A stretch of DNA of 64,000 nucleotides, from NCBI RefSeq assembly GCF_026212465.1, contig NC_080053.1, positions 17,724,235 to 17,788,234 on the forward strand, read 5' to 3'. The notes under the pieces are model-generated. The model made no database searches and was not told where the DNA came from. It saw nothing but the letters and a program-made list of their open reading frames with translations. The stretch comes from Amaranthus tricolor. Its lineage: Eukaryota > Streptophyta > Magnoliopsida > Caryophyllales > Amaranthaceae. The translations under genes and the position numbers were made by a program. Every line of letters begins with the position of its first letter. Positions within the stretch are counted from its first letter, which is position 1. Shown here one piece after another: positions 10,905 through 22,504 of the stretch.

Positions 10905-11942
10905 TTATTTACTGTTTCGTCCTTGTATGCTCCAAAGCTCACCAACAATATCAATCATAGACGGTCTCTCAGCCCCTGTCTTTGCCACACAAGTCAACGC
11001 AAGCTGTACAGTCCTTTGTATCTCATCCCTACTTGCTCGATCCAATATATTATTGTCTATCATATCAATCATGCAGTTATTTCCTACAGCTGACACAAAC
11101 TCATCAACCAAGTCCCCCCCATCTCTGGACATCATAGAAGGCTGTTTTCTAGTCAATAGTTCCAACATCAAAACTCCAAAGCTATACACATCACACTTAT
11201 CAGTCACCTTTTGAGTTTCTATGTATTCGGGATCAATATATCCTGGAGTTCCTTCAACAGGCCATTTCTGTGTCTCTCTTGGGGTAATGGACACTGAATA
11301 GAAAAAGTTTGATAGTTTTCCATGTAATGAATGATCCAGTACTATATTGACTGACGTTACATTCCTATGCACCACAGGCTTTAATAAGGCATTATGCATA
11401 TAGGACAATGCGTAGGCTGCGTCAGTAGCAACTCTCAAACGATCTGCCCACTTAATCCTCAAGCTAGATGGAACATCGCCATGTAGAAGTTGAAAGAGGC
11501 CTCCATTTGACATGTATCCATACACTAACATTGGTATAAATGTTTCGAGGCAACAACCATAGAGTTTTACCATATTGTCATTATTCATGACCATTAATGT
11601 CGAGACTTCAGTTAAGTAGAGATCAACTAGTTTGGAATTTGGATCGACCAGTGGCGGGACTTTGACAGCTACAATACGGTCTTCAAGGATAGCTTTATAG
11701 ATAGTTCCATAAGAACTACTACCAACAATGAGAGCAGGGTCATAATTGTTTGTAGCCTTCTCCATATCTTCCCTTGAGAAAATTTTAAGCTGCCCTGCTC
11801 CTTTATGTTGCCCTTGGCTAAGAGCAATTTGTTTTTCCAACAAAATACCTCCATTCTTGATAAAGTATTCCTCTTTTGAATCAAATTTTGGCCTTTTCTT
11901 GCTCTTGATCTTCTTCTTGTACGCTGTTTGAATTTGACCCAT
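10905..11942 (-). CDS. ZED1-related (ZRK/RLCK-XII) pseudokinase (left copy)
   Basis: 345-aa kinase-like protein with no signal peptide or membrane segment. The N-terminus is basic, then FIKNGGILLEKQIALSQG (27-44) and FSREDMEKATNNY, the layout of ZED1-related kinases. In Arabidopsis these bind the NLR receptor ZAR1 as decoys or adaptors for pathogen effectors. The glycine loop is degenerate (GSSSYG, 74-79). The ATP lysine is kept (VAVK, K94). The catalytic HRD is HRN (192-194) and the DFG is NFF (212-214), so phosphotransfer is unlikely. The activation segment keeps GTPGYIDPEY (231-240). The frame is fully open. A CCTCTGCAG acceptor just 5' of the gene suggests a leader intron. An alternative is another WAK-derived cytoplasmic kinase; the missing Asp residues are certain, the family name is inference. 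Confidence 0.8.
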   Translation of the reverse strand: MGQIQTAYKKKIKSKKRPKFDSKEEYFIKNGGILLEKQIALSQGQHKGAGQLKIFSREDMEKATNNYDPALIVGSSSYGTIYKAILEDRIVAVKVPPLVDPNSKLVDLYLTEVSTLMVMNNDNMVKLYGCCLETFIPMLVYGYMSNGGLFQLLHGDVPSSLRIKWADRLRVATDAAYALSYMHNALLKPVVHRNVTSVNIVLDHSLHGKLSNFFYSVSITPRETQKWPVEGTPGYIDPEYIETQKVTDKCDVYSFGVLMLELLTRKQPSMMSRDGGDLVDEFVSAVGNNCMIDMIDNNILDRASRDEIQRTVQLALTCVAKTGAERPSMIDIVGELWSIQGRNSK

Positions 11943-12668
11943 CTAAATCTGCAAGGGACGAATGCTTCTCGCCTCAATTTTCTAACTATTCCTCAGCCTG
12001 CAGAGGAAAATGTTCTTCAGCAAATTGTAATATAAGGCAGATGGTTAACTAAGTGTTACTTTTCTATTGCATTCTTCAAGGTTAAGCTATACTTCAAATT
12101 CACATTAGAGACCATTATGCATAGATGGAGGGAGTACAACTTACGCCTATTCTTTGGAGTATTTTAAGAAACATGATAGAAATGAAGATTTAACGAGCTA
12201 TAAATCATTCATAACTAAAAATTTAAAAGCTACTCTACACTTCATCAATTAGTCCTTCTGCCCCTTTGAATTTGACACACTTACTAACTTAGTCCATCCC
12301 TTTAAAATTGCTTATATCATAGAAGTTATAACATCTCACATCGGAGAAATATCTTAATAACAAAAAAAGTCAGCATGAGCATACCACAAGGTTCAAGCAA
12401 GTTTCTTATTACCATTCTCCAAATTCTCTCCATGGATAACATCACATACTGTCAAATTATTTGTTGAACTTTTGAAGAATGTCTTTTGTGAATCACTTAA
12501 GCAGTTAAGTTACACGAAGACAAGACGGCAATATCCATTTAAAAGTGTTATAGATAACAAGATTAGGTGCCCATTTTAGTTTTATCACATCTCCTGTCTA
12601 GTGTTTAGAGCCTTGTGAATATATCAAGCCTTGCAATATCTATTAAGTATTAACCATAGTAGTAAAAC
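11943..12668. other. ZRK upstream region shared by both arms
   Basis: No coding feature seen. It contains the probable splice acceptor close to the ZRK start and AT-rich non-coding DNA, nearly identical to 52606-53331 in the right arm. Confidence 0.6.
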
Positions 12669-13018
12669 TTACAACATCAGGCACCAAACAACATAGGCCA
12701 TGATGTCAAGTAGATTTGCTGTATCTTCCATCTGACCAAGTAAACAATATCCAGCAACTATAGCACTGTAAAGTATGATGCTCATAGCTTCACTTCTCTC
12801 AAACAAAAACCATAGACTGGCTTCGGCTTCCACAACATACTCATTTTTAACATGTAAACTACCATATTGAAGGTACAAATATTAGGTACAATCTTGCGCT
12901 CTAACATTTCAATCAACAAACCCTTGGCCACAACCTGAAAGAAAGAACTGTACAGGCCCCAAGATGTATATGTCACAACATCAGAGTTCGTGCTCTGAAT
13001 TTTCATATCAAAGAAATA
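12669..13018 (-). pseudogene. PPR-protein fragment (left copy)
   Basis: Across two frames the minus strand spells pentatricopeptide-repeat motifs: SDVVTYTSWGLYSS, LLIEMLERKIVPNICTFNMV, then in another frame ILYSAIVAGYCLLGQMEDTA. These fit the 35-residue P-type PPR consensus (VTYTSLI..G...A..L..EM....PN..T[FY]N). PPR proteins bind organellar RNA. Only about three repeats remain and a frameshift separates them, so this is a relic. The right-arm copy (52256-52605) carries the same frame break, so it predates the duplication. Confidence 0.75.
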
Positions 13019-13393
13019 GTCTCATCCACCCATTCAATTTTTTGAACTTTTTATCAAATTCTTCTCTAAAATCAACAAAAAAAGATTACTTTTCAAATAT
13101 AACAAATTTAATATATTTTAAAACTTCTATATAAACACATACTCATTCAAGTAACGCGGATACTCAAGCTTAAGGGATTTTCCTAGAAGAGAGAAACACA
13201 AATCAACCCGACCTGGCGGTAACAAATCGTGAGGGTACCAATCCAATTCATATCGAGTCAAATATCAAACAACTAAAGTTAGTTAAAGAGAGGGATAAGA
13301 GTTGGATGAGGTTGAAGGCATTTGAATTCGGACATGGCAGAGAAGAGATAATCGAAATCATTAATAGAAAGAAGCATGGGAGAAGCAGAGATA
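13019..13393. other. Non-coding DNA before the insertion, with a deletion scar
   Basis: Matches 51890-52255 in the right arm. At about 13374-13380 the left arm joins sequences that are separated by about 345 bp in the right arm (51540-51885). The short repeat AGAAGCA lies at the junction, so the left arm has probably lost this segment. Confidence 0.65.
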
Positions 13394-14118
13394 AGAGTTG
13401 TCATGGTATCACTAACCTAACTTATTTATTTGTTTAAATTATTAATGTCATTTTACCTTAATGACCTTTGACCTTCTGGATTGACCTTGACTTTCGGTCA
13501 ATGGGCCTTTGTCTGAATTCCCTATCTTCCTTGATAGGCCCATAGGCTAGTAACCTCCAAATACCCTGACCTCCCTCCAGCAAAATAACCTCCTGTTTGA
13601 CCCAACTTTCCACTCTCCCTCATTGCTTGGTTATCCTTCTTCCAAGGCTGGTAACTGCCCACTGCTCCCATGATCTTCAACCTCTCCTTTCTGAAGTAAC
13701 TTCCTTCTTCACCATTATAAATAGGGACAACCATCAAAGAGGAGAGGGACATCTGAAAATAATCCTCTTAAGTATCCTTACTCATACTCCACTTCATTAG
13801 CCTACCAAAATTCCAGTAATATCATCCACGGCATCTTCTTTGAAATGATCGCCAATATCGTTACGATGCTAAGAACAAACAACCACAAACAAAACAAAGT
13901 TTGACAATGTAACTAAAAGGACACAAAGATTTAAGGAGGTTCACCGAATGATGGCTACGTCCTCCGTGGTGTGTAGTTTCTGTTTATATTATATCAAAAG
14001 AATACAAACAACACTTCTTAATGAAGAATTACAATTGAGATAGAGATAAAAAAATAGAGGCTATGTGTTTGGCTTAGGAGTTGTGTTTGATATGTTTGAT
14101 GTGTGAGTATGAGAGCCC

Positions 14119-14390
14119 TATTTATAGTACTAGGTACATGAAGATGAATAGCTCACTTGAATACATAGTTAATATTGAGTAATGAATACTATGAAATAAC
14201 TCTAAGGATTTGAAAGGTCGAAAACAAGCATCCCATGCATATCAGAGGATCCGCTCGACCGGATCAGAGAGCTCGCTCGGTCGAGCGGCTCGGTCGAGCG
14301 AGTATCAGCCAAAACTGGGGCATTCTATCTGACCGCTCGACCTACCAAAATGACTCGCTCGGTCGAGCGGGTAGGTCGAGCGACCTTACT
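14119..14390 (-). promoter_or_regulatory. Copia U3 region: TATA box and GC-rich palindromic repeats
   Basis: On the minus strand a TATA box TATAAATA lies at 14126-14119 (and 18949-18942 in the other LTR). About 120 bp upstream of it, 14247-14390 holds a cluster of GGTCGAGCG / CGCTCGACC words in both orientations. This GC-rich island in an AT-rich LTR can fold into hairpins. Its place in U3 suggests an enhancer or binding-site array; that is inference. Confidence 0.6.
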
Positions 14391-14683
14391 GCTTCCTCTG
14401 TCAGAATTTGATCGAGCATACAATAAATCAAACCCTTTCATTTTCTTCATTAATCTTCATTAACACCCATAATTCTTCATGAATACTCCACACATAATTA
14501 CACCCATTTAGTTACCACCATCCAAGAGTCACACTCATGAATTCAACCCTTTAATGTGCACTCAAGTCACACACTACTATTCATAACAATCTCCACCTTG
14601 ACTTGAGTTCACCCAAGTCAAAACATTCATCAATCCACTTCATAATAAAAAACATACACACCTCAAAATGCCCCAAGAGGGCA

Positions 14684-17600
14684 TTACTTCAAGCAAGGAG
14701 CTAAACCTACCAAGTCAACACATAATTCAAACTTGGTAGTAGGTAATGACTTTGTCATCATGTCGGCCGGATTTTCCGTAGTGTCAATCTTTTTCAACAA
14801 CACCCTTTTGTACTCAACTTCATCCCCGATGAAATTATACTTAATATCAATGTGCTTGGATCTTCCATGAAATGTATTTTGATTTCTAGCCAAATGAATT
14901 GCACTTTGACTATCACAATGCACACTTATCTCACACACTTTATTGCACATCTCATCAACAAGACCTTTAAGCCACTTTGCCTCTTTGAATGACTCGGCCA
15001 CGGCTATGTACTCCGCTTCGGTTGTAGAGAGAGCAACCACATCTTGCAGCGATGATTGCCAACTTATCACCGAACCACCCAAAGTGAACACGAACCCACT
15101 TTTGGACTTTCTATTATCTAGATCACCACCATAATCCGAGTCACAAAACCCGGTTAGCTCGCTTGCATTTTTCCCATACATGAGACAAACATTTGAAGTA
15201 TCTTTCAAATACCTCAATAACCACTTTAGCGCCTCCCAATGTCCCTTCCCCGAATTAGACATATATCTACTCACCAAACTCACCGCATGAGTAATGTCGG
15301 GTCTAGAACATACCATAGCATACATAACGCTACCAACGGCACTAGTGTACGGAATTCTTACCATTTGCTCTTCTTCCGCCTTTGTTTGTGGACACAAATT
15401 CTTGGATAATTTGAAATGAGAAGCAAGAGAAGTAGACACACCTTTAGCATCATCCATAGAGAAACGTTGCACAACTTTCTCAATGTATTTCCTTTGACTA
15501 AGGTATAGGATACCCTTAGCCCGATCTCTCAAAATCTCCATCCCAAGAATCTTCTTGGCTTCACTAAGATCTTTCATATCAAATTCACTTGAAAGCAACT
15601 CTTTCAAGTTCTCCACCTTAAACAAAGAACTACATGCTACTAGCATGTCATCAACATATAAGAGCAAATATAATAAAGAACCATCTTCAAACTTCTTAAA
15701 ATAGACACAACTATCATAAGAACTTCTAATAAAATCATGTAAAATCATAAAGGAATCAAACCTTTTATACCATTGCCTTGGAGATTGCTTCAATCCATAC
15801 AATGACCTCTTCAATCTACACACATGATTTTCCTTACCGGCTACCTCAAAACCTTCCGGTTGCTTCATAAATATTTCTTCTTCAAGCTCACCGTGAAGAA
15901 AAGCCGTCTTTACATCCAATTGATGTAATTCCAAATCCTCCATCGCCACCAAAGCAAGCAATGCCCTTATAGAAGAGTGTTTCACCACCGGTTAGAAAAC
16001 CTCATGAAAATCAACACCCTCAATTTGAGAGTATCCCTTTGCAACTACCCTTGCTTTGTAGATGGGAGGAATATCACTAGAAGGACCCTCCTTCCTCTTG
16101 AATATCCACTTGCACCCCACAATTTTCTTTTTCTTTGGTGCAACAACGATATCCCAAGTTCCATTCTTTGCAAGAGACTTCATCTCTTGCTTCATAGCAA
16201 TCAACCACTTGCTTGAGTCATTCGAGGCCATAGCCTCCTTGTACGTACTTGGTTCATTTAACCCTTCGACTTCGCTAGCAATGTTGAGAGCATAAACCAC
16301 ATAATCACACTCTTCAATATACCTCCTTGGAGCCACGATCTTCCTTCTTTGCCTAGTTGTGGACAACGGAGGAGACCTTTGTTGAACATCATCATAATTA
16401 TTCTCATCATCAATATTAGAAGGTTGAACCTCCACTTGTGCATCATTATTAACATTATTAAAAGATTTTTCAATACTAGAATCAAGCATGCTATTTTCAT
16501 CAAAAACATCTCTAGAAACAATTATTTTCTTTGAATCATTACACCATACCCTATACCCTTTTACACCCACTCCATATCCCACAAAAATACCTTTTCTAGA
16601 CCTAGTTTCTAACTTGCCATCATTTACATGAAAGTAAGCTGGACAACCAAAAATTTTAAGACTAGAATAATTTACCGGAGTGTTGTACCACACCTCTTGT
16701 GGCGACTTGAACTTCAAGGCGGTATTAGGTGAACGGTTGATCAAATAGCATGCCGTAGCCACCGCTTCGGCTCAAAATTGCTTCCCCAAATTAACTTGTT
16801 TTAGCATGCATCTAGCCCTTTCTAACAATGTTTTATTCATCCTCTCCGCTACACCATTTTGTTGAGGACGTCCTACACAAGTTCTATGTCTAACAATACC
16901 TTCATTAGAACAATATTTGAGAAATTTACTATCAACAAATTCAAGACCATTGTCGGTTCTTAAGGTCTTGATGCTCCTACCGGTTTTCTTTTCAATCATC
17001 TTCTTCCATTCCAAGAAGACATCAAAAACTTCATTTTTTATGTTTTATAAAATAACACCAAACTTTCCTAGAGAAATCATCAATAAAGGTCAACATGTAG
17101 CTACAACCACTAAAGGAGGGCATTCGAGAAGGCCCCCACAAATCGGAATGGACATAATCTAAAATTCCGTTAGTGTTGTGAATGGCGAGTTTAAAACTAA
17201 CTCTTTTGTGTTTCCCATAAACACAATGTTCACAAAAACCAAGGTTCCCAAATTTCTTCCCATCAAATAAACCTTGTTTAGAGAGTTCAAACATACCTCT
17301 TTCGCCCATGTGACCAAGCCTCAAATGCCAAAATTTGGTGTCATGATCGGACATTGTGCTTGTGGAAATATTTGCTGAGCCAAGAATGGTTGAACCTTGA
17401 AGAGCATACAAACTCCCATTCAACTTCCCCTTCATCACCACTAGTGAGCCCTTGGCAACCTTCATAACTCCACCTTCACAAGTGATTCTACACCCGATCT
17501 TATCAAGAGTACCCAAAGACAAAAGATTCTTTTTCAACCCCGGGACATACCTTACATCGGTTAAGGTCCTCACAATCCCATCATACATCTTCACTCTAAT

Positions 17601-18605
17601 GCTCCCAATCCCAACAACCTTACAAGTAGTGTTGTTTCCCATGGTAACATTTCCTCCATCAACACTTTCAAAAATATGGAAGAAAGTTTTGTTGGGAGTC
17701 ATGTGGAATGTGCACCCCGAATCAAGAATCCATTCATTATTTTCTTTGTACTCATGAGTGGCAACAAGAACATCACCATCATCACTATCATTCACATAAC
17801 TAGCATTAGCATTGCTAGTTCCTTCCCTAGCCTCTTCCTCAAGCTTTTTCTTTAACTTCCAACAATCCTTCTTGATGTGGCCCTTAAGCTTGCAATAGTT
17901 ACAAGTTTTATTTTTATTTGGCCTCACGGACTTGGACCTCCCTTTACCCTTGTTTCCACTCCTACTAGTGGAACCTTTCTCTTGTGACCTCCCTCTCACA
18001 AACAACCCATCACTAGCATTGCTTGGTGACTTTTGTGACAATTGCGAATCAATAAGGTCCCTTTGTGTTAAGGCACTCTTCACATCATCACTACTCAAAT
18101 TATCTCTACCATAGAGTAGAGTTTCTCTAAAATTTTTATAAGAAGGGGGTAGAGAACATAAAAGATAAATTGCCAAGTCTTCATCATCAAGATTGACATT
18201 AATATTTTGCAAATCCATAATAATGGAATAAAACTCATCTAAGTGAGGTTTCAAAGGTTTACCTTCCTCCAAGCGTAAATCGTAGAGTCTACTTTTCAAA
18301 AGTAGCCTATTCGTAACACTCTTGGCCATGTAGAGTGATTCCAACTTCTTCCATATACTCTTGGTTGTTGTTTCTTTAACAACCTCTCTTAGCACTTCAT
18401 TGGAAAGGCATAATTGGATTGCCGATAATGCCTTAGTGTCTATCTCTTCTCATCTCGATGCGGACATTCCTTCCGGCATCTTATCTACACCATCAATGGC
18501 CTTATGCACACCATTTTGGATCAAAATGGCTCTCATTTTGACTTGTCATAAGCCAAAGTTTACATTCCTATCAAACTTCTCAATGTCGAGCTTCATTGTA
18601 GTCAT
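14684..18605 (-). pseudogene. Copia gag-pol polyprotein, five inactivating changes
   Basis: Reading from ATG 18605: gag, the CCHC knuckle CNYCKLKGHIKKDC (about 17918), protease WILDSGCTFHMT (about 17730), integrase with GHMGERG, CEHC and the D-D-E core, reverse transcriptase with LLLYVDDMLVA (about 15665), and RNase H with GFCDSDYGG and STTEAEY. Breaks: in-frame TGA at 18548-18546 and 18452-18450 (each where the family has Trp), a one-base gain in an A-run at 17034-17039, TGA at 16774-16772 (KQFWAEAV position), and TAA at 15994-15992. The last piece (15988-14684) is open through RT-RH. No functional polyprotein can be made. Confidence 0.93.
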
Positions 18606-19633
18606 GATTTTCAAGTAATAATTTCTTAAAACACCGTAAAAGAAACCTGGCTCTGATACCAATTGAAATGATCGCCAATATCGTTACGATGCTAAGAACA
18701 AACAACCACAAACAAAACAAAGTTTGACAATGTAACTAAAAGGACACAAAGATTTAAGGAGGTTCACCGAATGATGGCTACATCCTCCGTGGTGTGTAGT
18801 TTCTGTTTATATTATATCAAAAGAATACAAACAACACTTCTTAATGAAGAATTACAATTGAGATAGAGATAAAAAAATAGAGGCTATGTGTTTGGCTTAG
18901 GAGTTGTGTTTGATATGTTTGATGTGTGAGTATGAGAGCCCTATTTATAGTACTAGGTACATGAAGATGAATAGCTCACTTGAATACATAGTTAATATTG
19001 AGTAATGAATACTATGAAATAACTCTAAGGATTTGAAAGGTCGAAAACAAGCATCCTATGCATATTAGAGGATCCGCTCGACCGGATCAGAGAGCTCGCT
19101 CGGTCGAGCGGCTCGGTCGAGCGAGTATCAGCCAAAACTGGGGCATTCTGTCTGACCGCTCGACCTACCAAAATGACTCGCTCGGTCGAGCGGGTAGGTC
19201 GAGCGACCTTACTGCTTCCTCTGTCAGAATTTGATCGAGCATACAATAAATCAAACCCTTTCATTTTCTTCATTAATCTTCATTAACACCCATAATTCTT
19301 CATGAATACTCCACACATAATTACACCCATTTAGTTACCACCATCCAAGAGTCACACTCATGAATTCAACCCTTTAATGTGCACTCAAGTCACACACTAC
19401 CATTCATAACATTCTTGCATTCAATTTATAATCATCTACTCAATATTCTCATATCCACGTTCTAACTTGAGCGTCGGTGGGGTTTTCCGGGAGATCACCC
19501 CCGGACAAGGCTAACGTGTTGTTTTGCAGGAATTTAAGTCGCTTCCTTCCACAGAACGCCGCTCTAGATAACAAATCTACTAACGGTATTTCAAGTGTTT
19601 TCCACTTCCTCGTTTCAAGACCGAAACAAGAGT

Positions 19634-20160
19634 AGTTAGTAGTTAGTTCGTCTGGTTAATCCAAATCTCCATTCTAAGAACACAATTCTCCAAGAGCAAG
19701 TGTTTTATGATTGTATGAGACTATTTCTTGAAACTATCCTTCTTCAAAGTTGAAACCAACCAAAAGAAAACAAAAATTAAACACTCGCATCTTCTATTCT
19801 CTTAATATCAACATCTTTTTTGAAATCATTTGAATTTTAAATTTCAAAAACTCATCCCCATCTACACAAAAATACTAATATACATCAAGTAAAGGAGGAA
19901 ACAAAAATTTATTAAGAGTTATCAGTTCGATAGCTTTTCGTATCAAGCACGATTTTTGAATTATTTAAATAAAAAATTAGTAATCTTATATATGTAATTA
20001 AGTTATTATATGACTCTTAACTTCTTAAGTATGTTGAAATTATAAATTGATTTGTTTTAAAACGGTAAAAGTATTATTATTAGATTGAGATACATATTAT
20101 TAATATATTACTATATAAAACATAATCATAAAATTATGCACTAAATAATATGGATTATAA
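19634..20160. other. Left-arm non-coding DNA
   Basis: Matches 51018-51515 of the right arm with many small indels. For example, a piece about 19683-19730 is absent on the right. No gene seen. Confidence 0.65.
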
Positions 20161-20168
20161 GTAATTAC

Positions 20169-21112
20169 TAGAGCTGTTCAAAAGTGACCCGACCCGAAAA
20201 TCCAATCCGAAACCGAAAGTTAACCGACCCGAAAATGTGTTCCTTTTTTATGTTTATCGAACCAACATTACTCGACCCGAAACTATACACGAACCGGTTG
20301 ACAACCGAAAATGGGAAAACTGAACCCAAGCTGTAACCGATTTTTCTAACCGACATATAACCGTTAACCGAGATTACCCGAACCTAATAATGGCCGACCC
20401 GAATCATATCCGACCCGAATCATGCTGGAGACTGAACTTGATCCGGTTAAAACCGACTTAACTCGAACGAAATTTAGATCGAACTATTGTAAACCTGAAC
20501 CAATTTTTTACATAGAAGTATGATCGACTCATATTCAATCATCTTATTAGTTATTTTAATAAAATAAATTTTATAAATACATGGTTTCATATATTTAGAG
20601 TTAATAATCAATGGTTAATGTTTATTTAACTACTTCTAATCGAATTAGATGAAAATTGATAGAACTTTATAATTTTAATTTCTGGTTAAACAAGTAAAAG
20701 TAACAATGTAATAATGATCACTAATTGATTTTGCATTTTCACTATTTTGCTTTAAGTAAAGGAACCTTATCATCAATTAAAAAATGACTAACAACTTAAT
20801 CTGATACTAACTCGATCAATACTAATTAGTAATTCGCAATTCGTAGCCGATGAAAAATACCTTGACCCGATTTGTACCTGGAAAACCGAACCAATTATTA
20901 ACCGATGACAACCTGAGACCGATTGAAACTCAATACGAACTTCAACCGACACCGAACTGATGCTAACCGATCTTCAACCAAACCGTGACTAACCGACCCG
21001 ACCCGAGTGTGGCCCGTCGCAACACGCATTCAAAATATAACCGATCCGAAATACAATCGAATCGAATGGCGCCCATCCGAAACCGACCCGATCACCCGAA
21101 TGAACATCTCTA
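20169..21112. mobile_element. hAT-type MITE with perfect 8-bp TSD
   Basis: The 944-bp insertion starts TAGAGCTGTTCA and ends TGAACATCTCTA (terminal inverted repeats with one mismatch). It is flanked by GTAATTAC at 20161-20168 and 21113-21120, the 8-bp duplication expected of hAT elements. The ends are rich in repeated CCGACCCGA words; the middle is AT-rich and non-coding. The right arm has one GTAATTAC at 51010-51017 and no insert. A diverged relative begins at 34384. Confidence 0.9.
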
Positions 21113-21120
21113 GTAATTAC

Positions 21121-22504
21121 ATAAAATAATAGATAATTTCTACGCATAAAAAATAATATAAAAATATTTTAAATGTTTAATGTCTGTGTAAAACCTTTAA
21201 ATAAGTTTTCAGTCTAAAGAATATATTTTTTACTATAACAATTAACATATAACTTAATTAAAGTATTTTTGTATCATAAACTTGTCAAACATAGGTGATA
21301 AAATTATCATTTGAAATTTATTTCATCGACATCTTATCCTAATTGTTAAATATTAATTATTATTTACTTAAATAATTGATGTGTAATCTATTTAATTTGT
21401 CATTTAATATAGCCATGTAAGTGATACACAGTATTATCTATGAAAAACTTTCAAAATTATTTTCTTTTCTTACTTTATTATAAATTTATTTTAATAAAAA
21501 TTTAGTAATTTACATAAATTATTAATATGTTATTCAATAATTATCCATTCTAATTAAAAGATATTACATATTTTAGATGATTGTAGATGGTAAAAAGTTA
21601 GTAAATAAGGTAAAATTTTAAAATCTTTTGTAACTAATCAATCAAATAAATCTAATCAAAAAGATATTACATGATACGCTAAAAAATATTTTCCTAATAA
21701 GAAAATGTAAAGAGTGGAAATTTTTTTATTGTAAAGTCGATAATGTGTCCTAATCGTTTTTTCATTAGTATATTGTATACATTAAGATAAAGAAAACGAA
21801 AAAAGGAGGAAAGCTTTGTGTCGCTTTACAGGTGTGTTTGTTTATGGGCTGGCCCATATGACCGTCTCAGTCGCGTCTAAGTTTTTGTGAATTGAAACAA
21901 TCGCATTGAAGATTCAATTCTCTTAAGTGATGGTAATTTAAAACACACATTAAATTTGAAAAATAAATTAAGTAATTACATTTAGTTGTTTAAGTTGGTC
22001 CAAAAATGATATTAAATATTAAGTGATTAATTGACAAATTATTTAAGTTCGAAATATATTTAATTGAGATTAAATTAAATGACTTAAGATAATTTAAATT
22101 TAAACTTTTGAATAAGATTAGATTTGAATTTGAATTAAATAAAGGTATGTTCAAGACATTTAAATATTTGTTTAAATTATAAGTTTGTGTTTAAATTTTG
22201 AATACATTAAACGTTGAATATGCTATTACACGGTTTATATTTGAATATTTTAAATTTGTTGTTTTGAAATTAAGCTATACTAATTATAGGCTTTCCTATA
22301 AATAAGATGACAATTTAAATTGACACTATAAATAGGAAAAGACAATTTAAATTGATGCTAAAAATAAGAATTAAATTTGAATAAAGTTTTACACGTTGTA
22401 TTATGTGGTTTTGCTGAAATTTTCAATATCTTGTATGAGTTCTAACGTGGCAGCACAGCAATGGTTGTTAATAACAAAATATAGCACACAATGACGTAAT
22501 TATA
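21121..22504. other. Left-arm AT-rich DNA, inner end of the duplication
   Basis: Matches 49595-50990 of the right arm. No gene seen. Part of it (about 21920-22090) also resembles 28660-28900 in the spacer, so it contains a dispersed repeat. Confidence 0.65.

Larger units (their letters stand above)
13841..19411 (-). mobile_element. Full-length Ty1/copia element with 748-bp LTRs
   Basis: LTRs are 13841-14588 and 18664-19411, both 748 bp, beginning TGAAATG and ending ATAACA. The target-site duplication is TTCTT (13836-13840, 19412-19416). By eye the LTRs differ at only five positions, all transitions. The element reads on the minus strand: PBS at 18646-18661 (complement of TGGTATCAGAGCCAGG), gag-pol 18605-14684, and a purine-rich tract (AAGGTGGAGA) next to the 3' LTR. 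Gene order PR-INT-RT-RH and a Tnt1-like gag zinc knuckle place it near the Tork lineage. It sits inside the gypsy solo LTR. Confidence 0.96.
13399..19628 (+). mobile_element. Ty3/gypsy-type solo LTR, split by a copia insertion
   Basis: An insertion starting TGTCATGG (13399) and ending GAAACA (19628) is flanked by AGAGT at 13394-13398 and 19629-19633. Without the nested copia element it is 654 bp. It has a TATA box (TATAAATAG, about 13716) and a downstream CTTGAGCGTCGG...TTTTCCGGG block, typical of gypsy R-U5 regions. No internal gag-pol is present, so it is a solo LTR left by LTR-LTR recombination. The right arm has the uninterrupted site at about 51520 with one AGAGT copy. Confidence 0.85.
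6217..22504 (+). repeat. Left arm of large inverted duplication
   Basis: This arm matches the reverse complement of 49595-64000. Anchors: WNK start 9174 with 56102; ZRK start 11942 with 53332; PPR relic 13006 with 52268 (coordinate sums 65274-65276); F-box relic 6496 with 63721 (sum 70217). The sum shifts because each arm carries private insertions. The inner limit is 22504. The outer limit is not seen because the right arm leaves the window. The arm contains the later insertions at 13399-19628 and 20169-21112. Confidence 0.95.
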
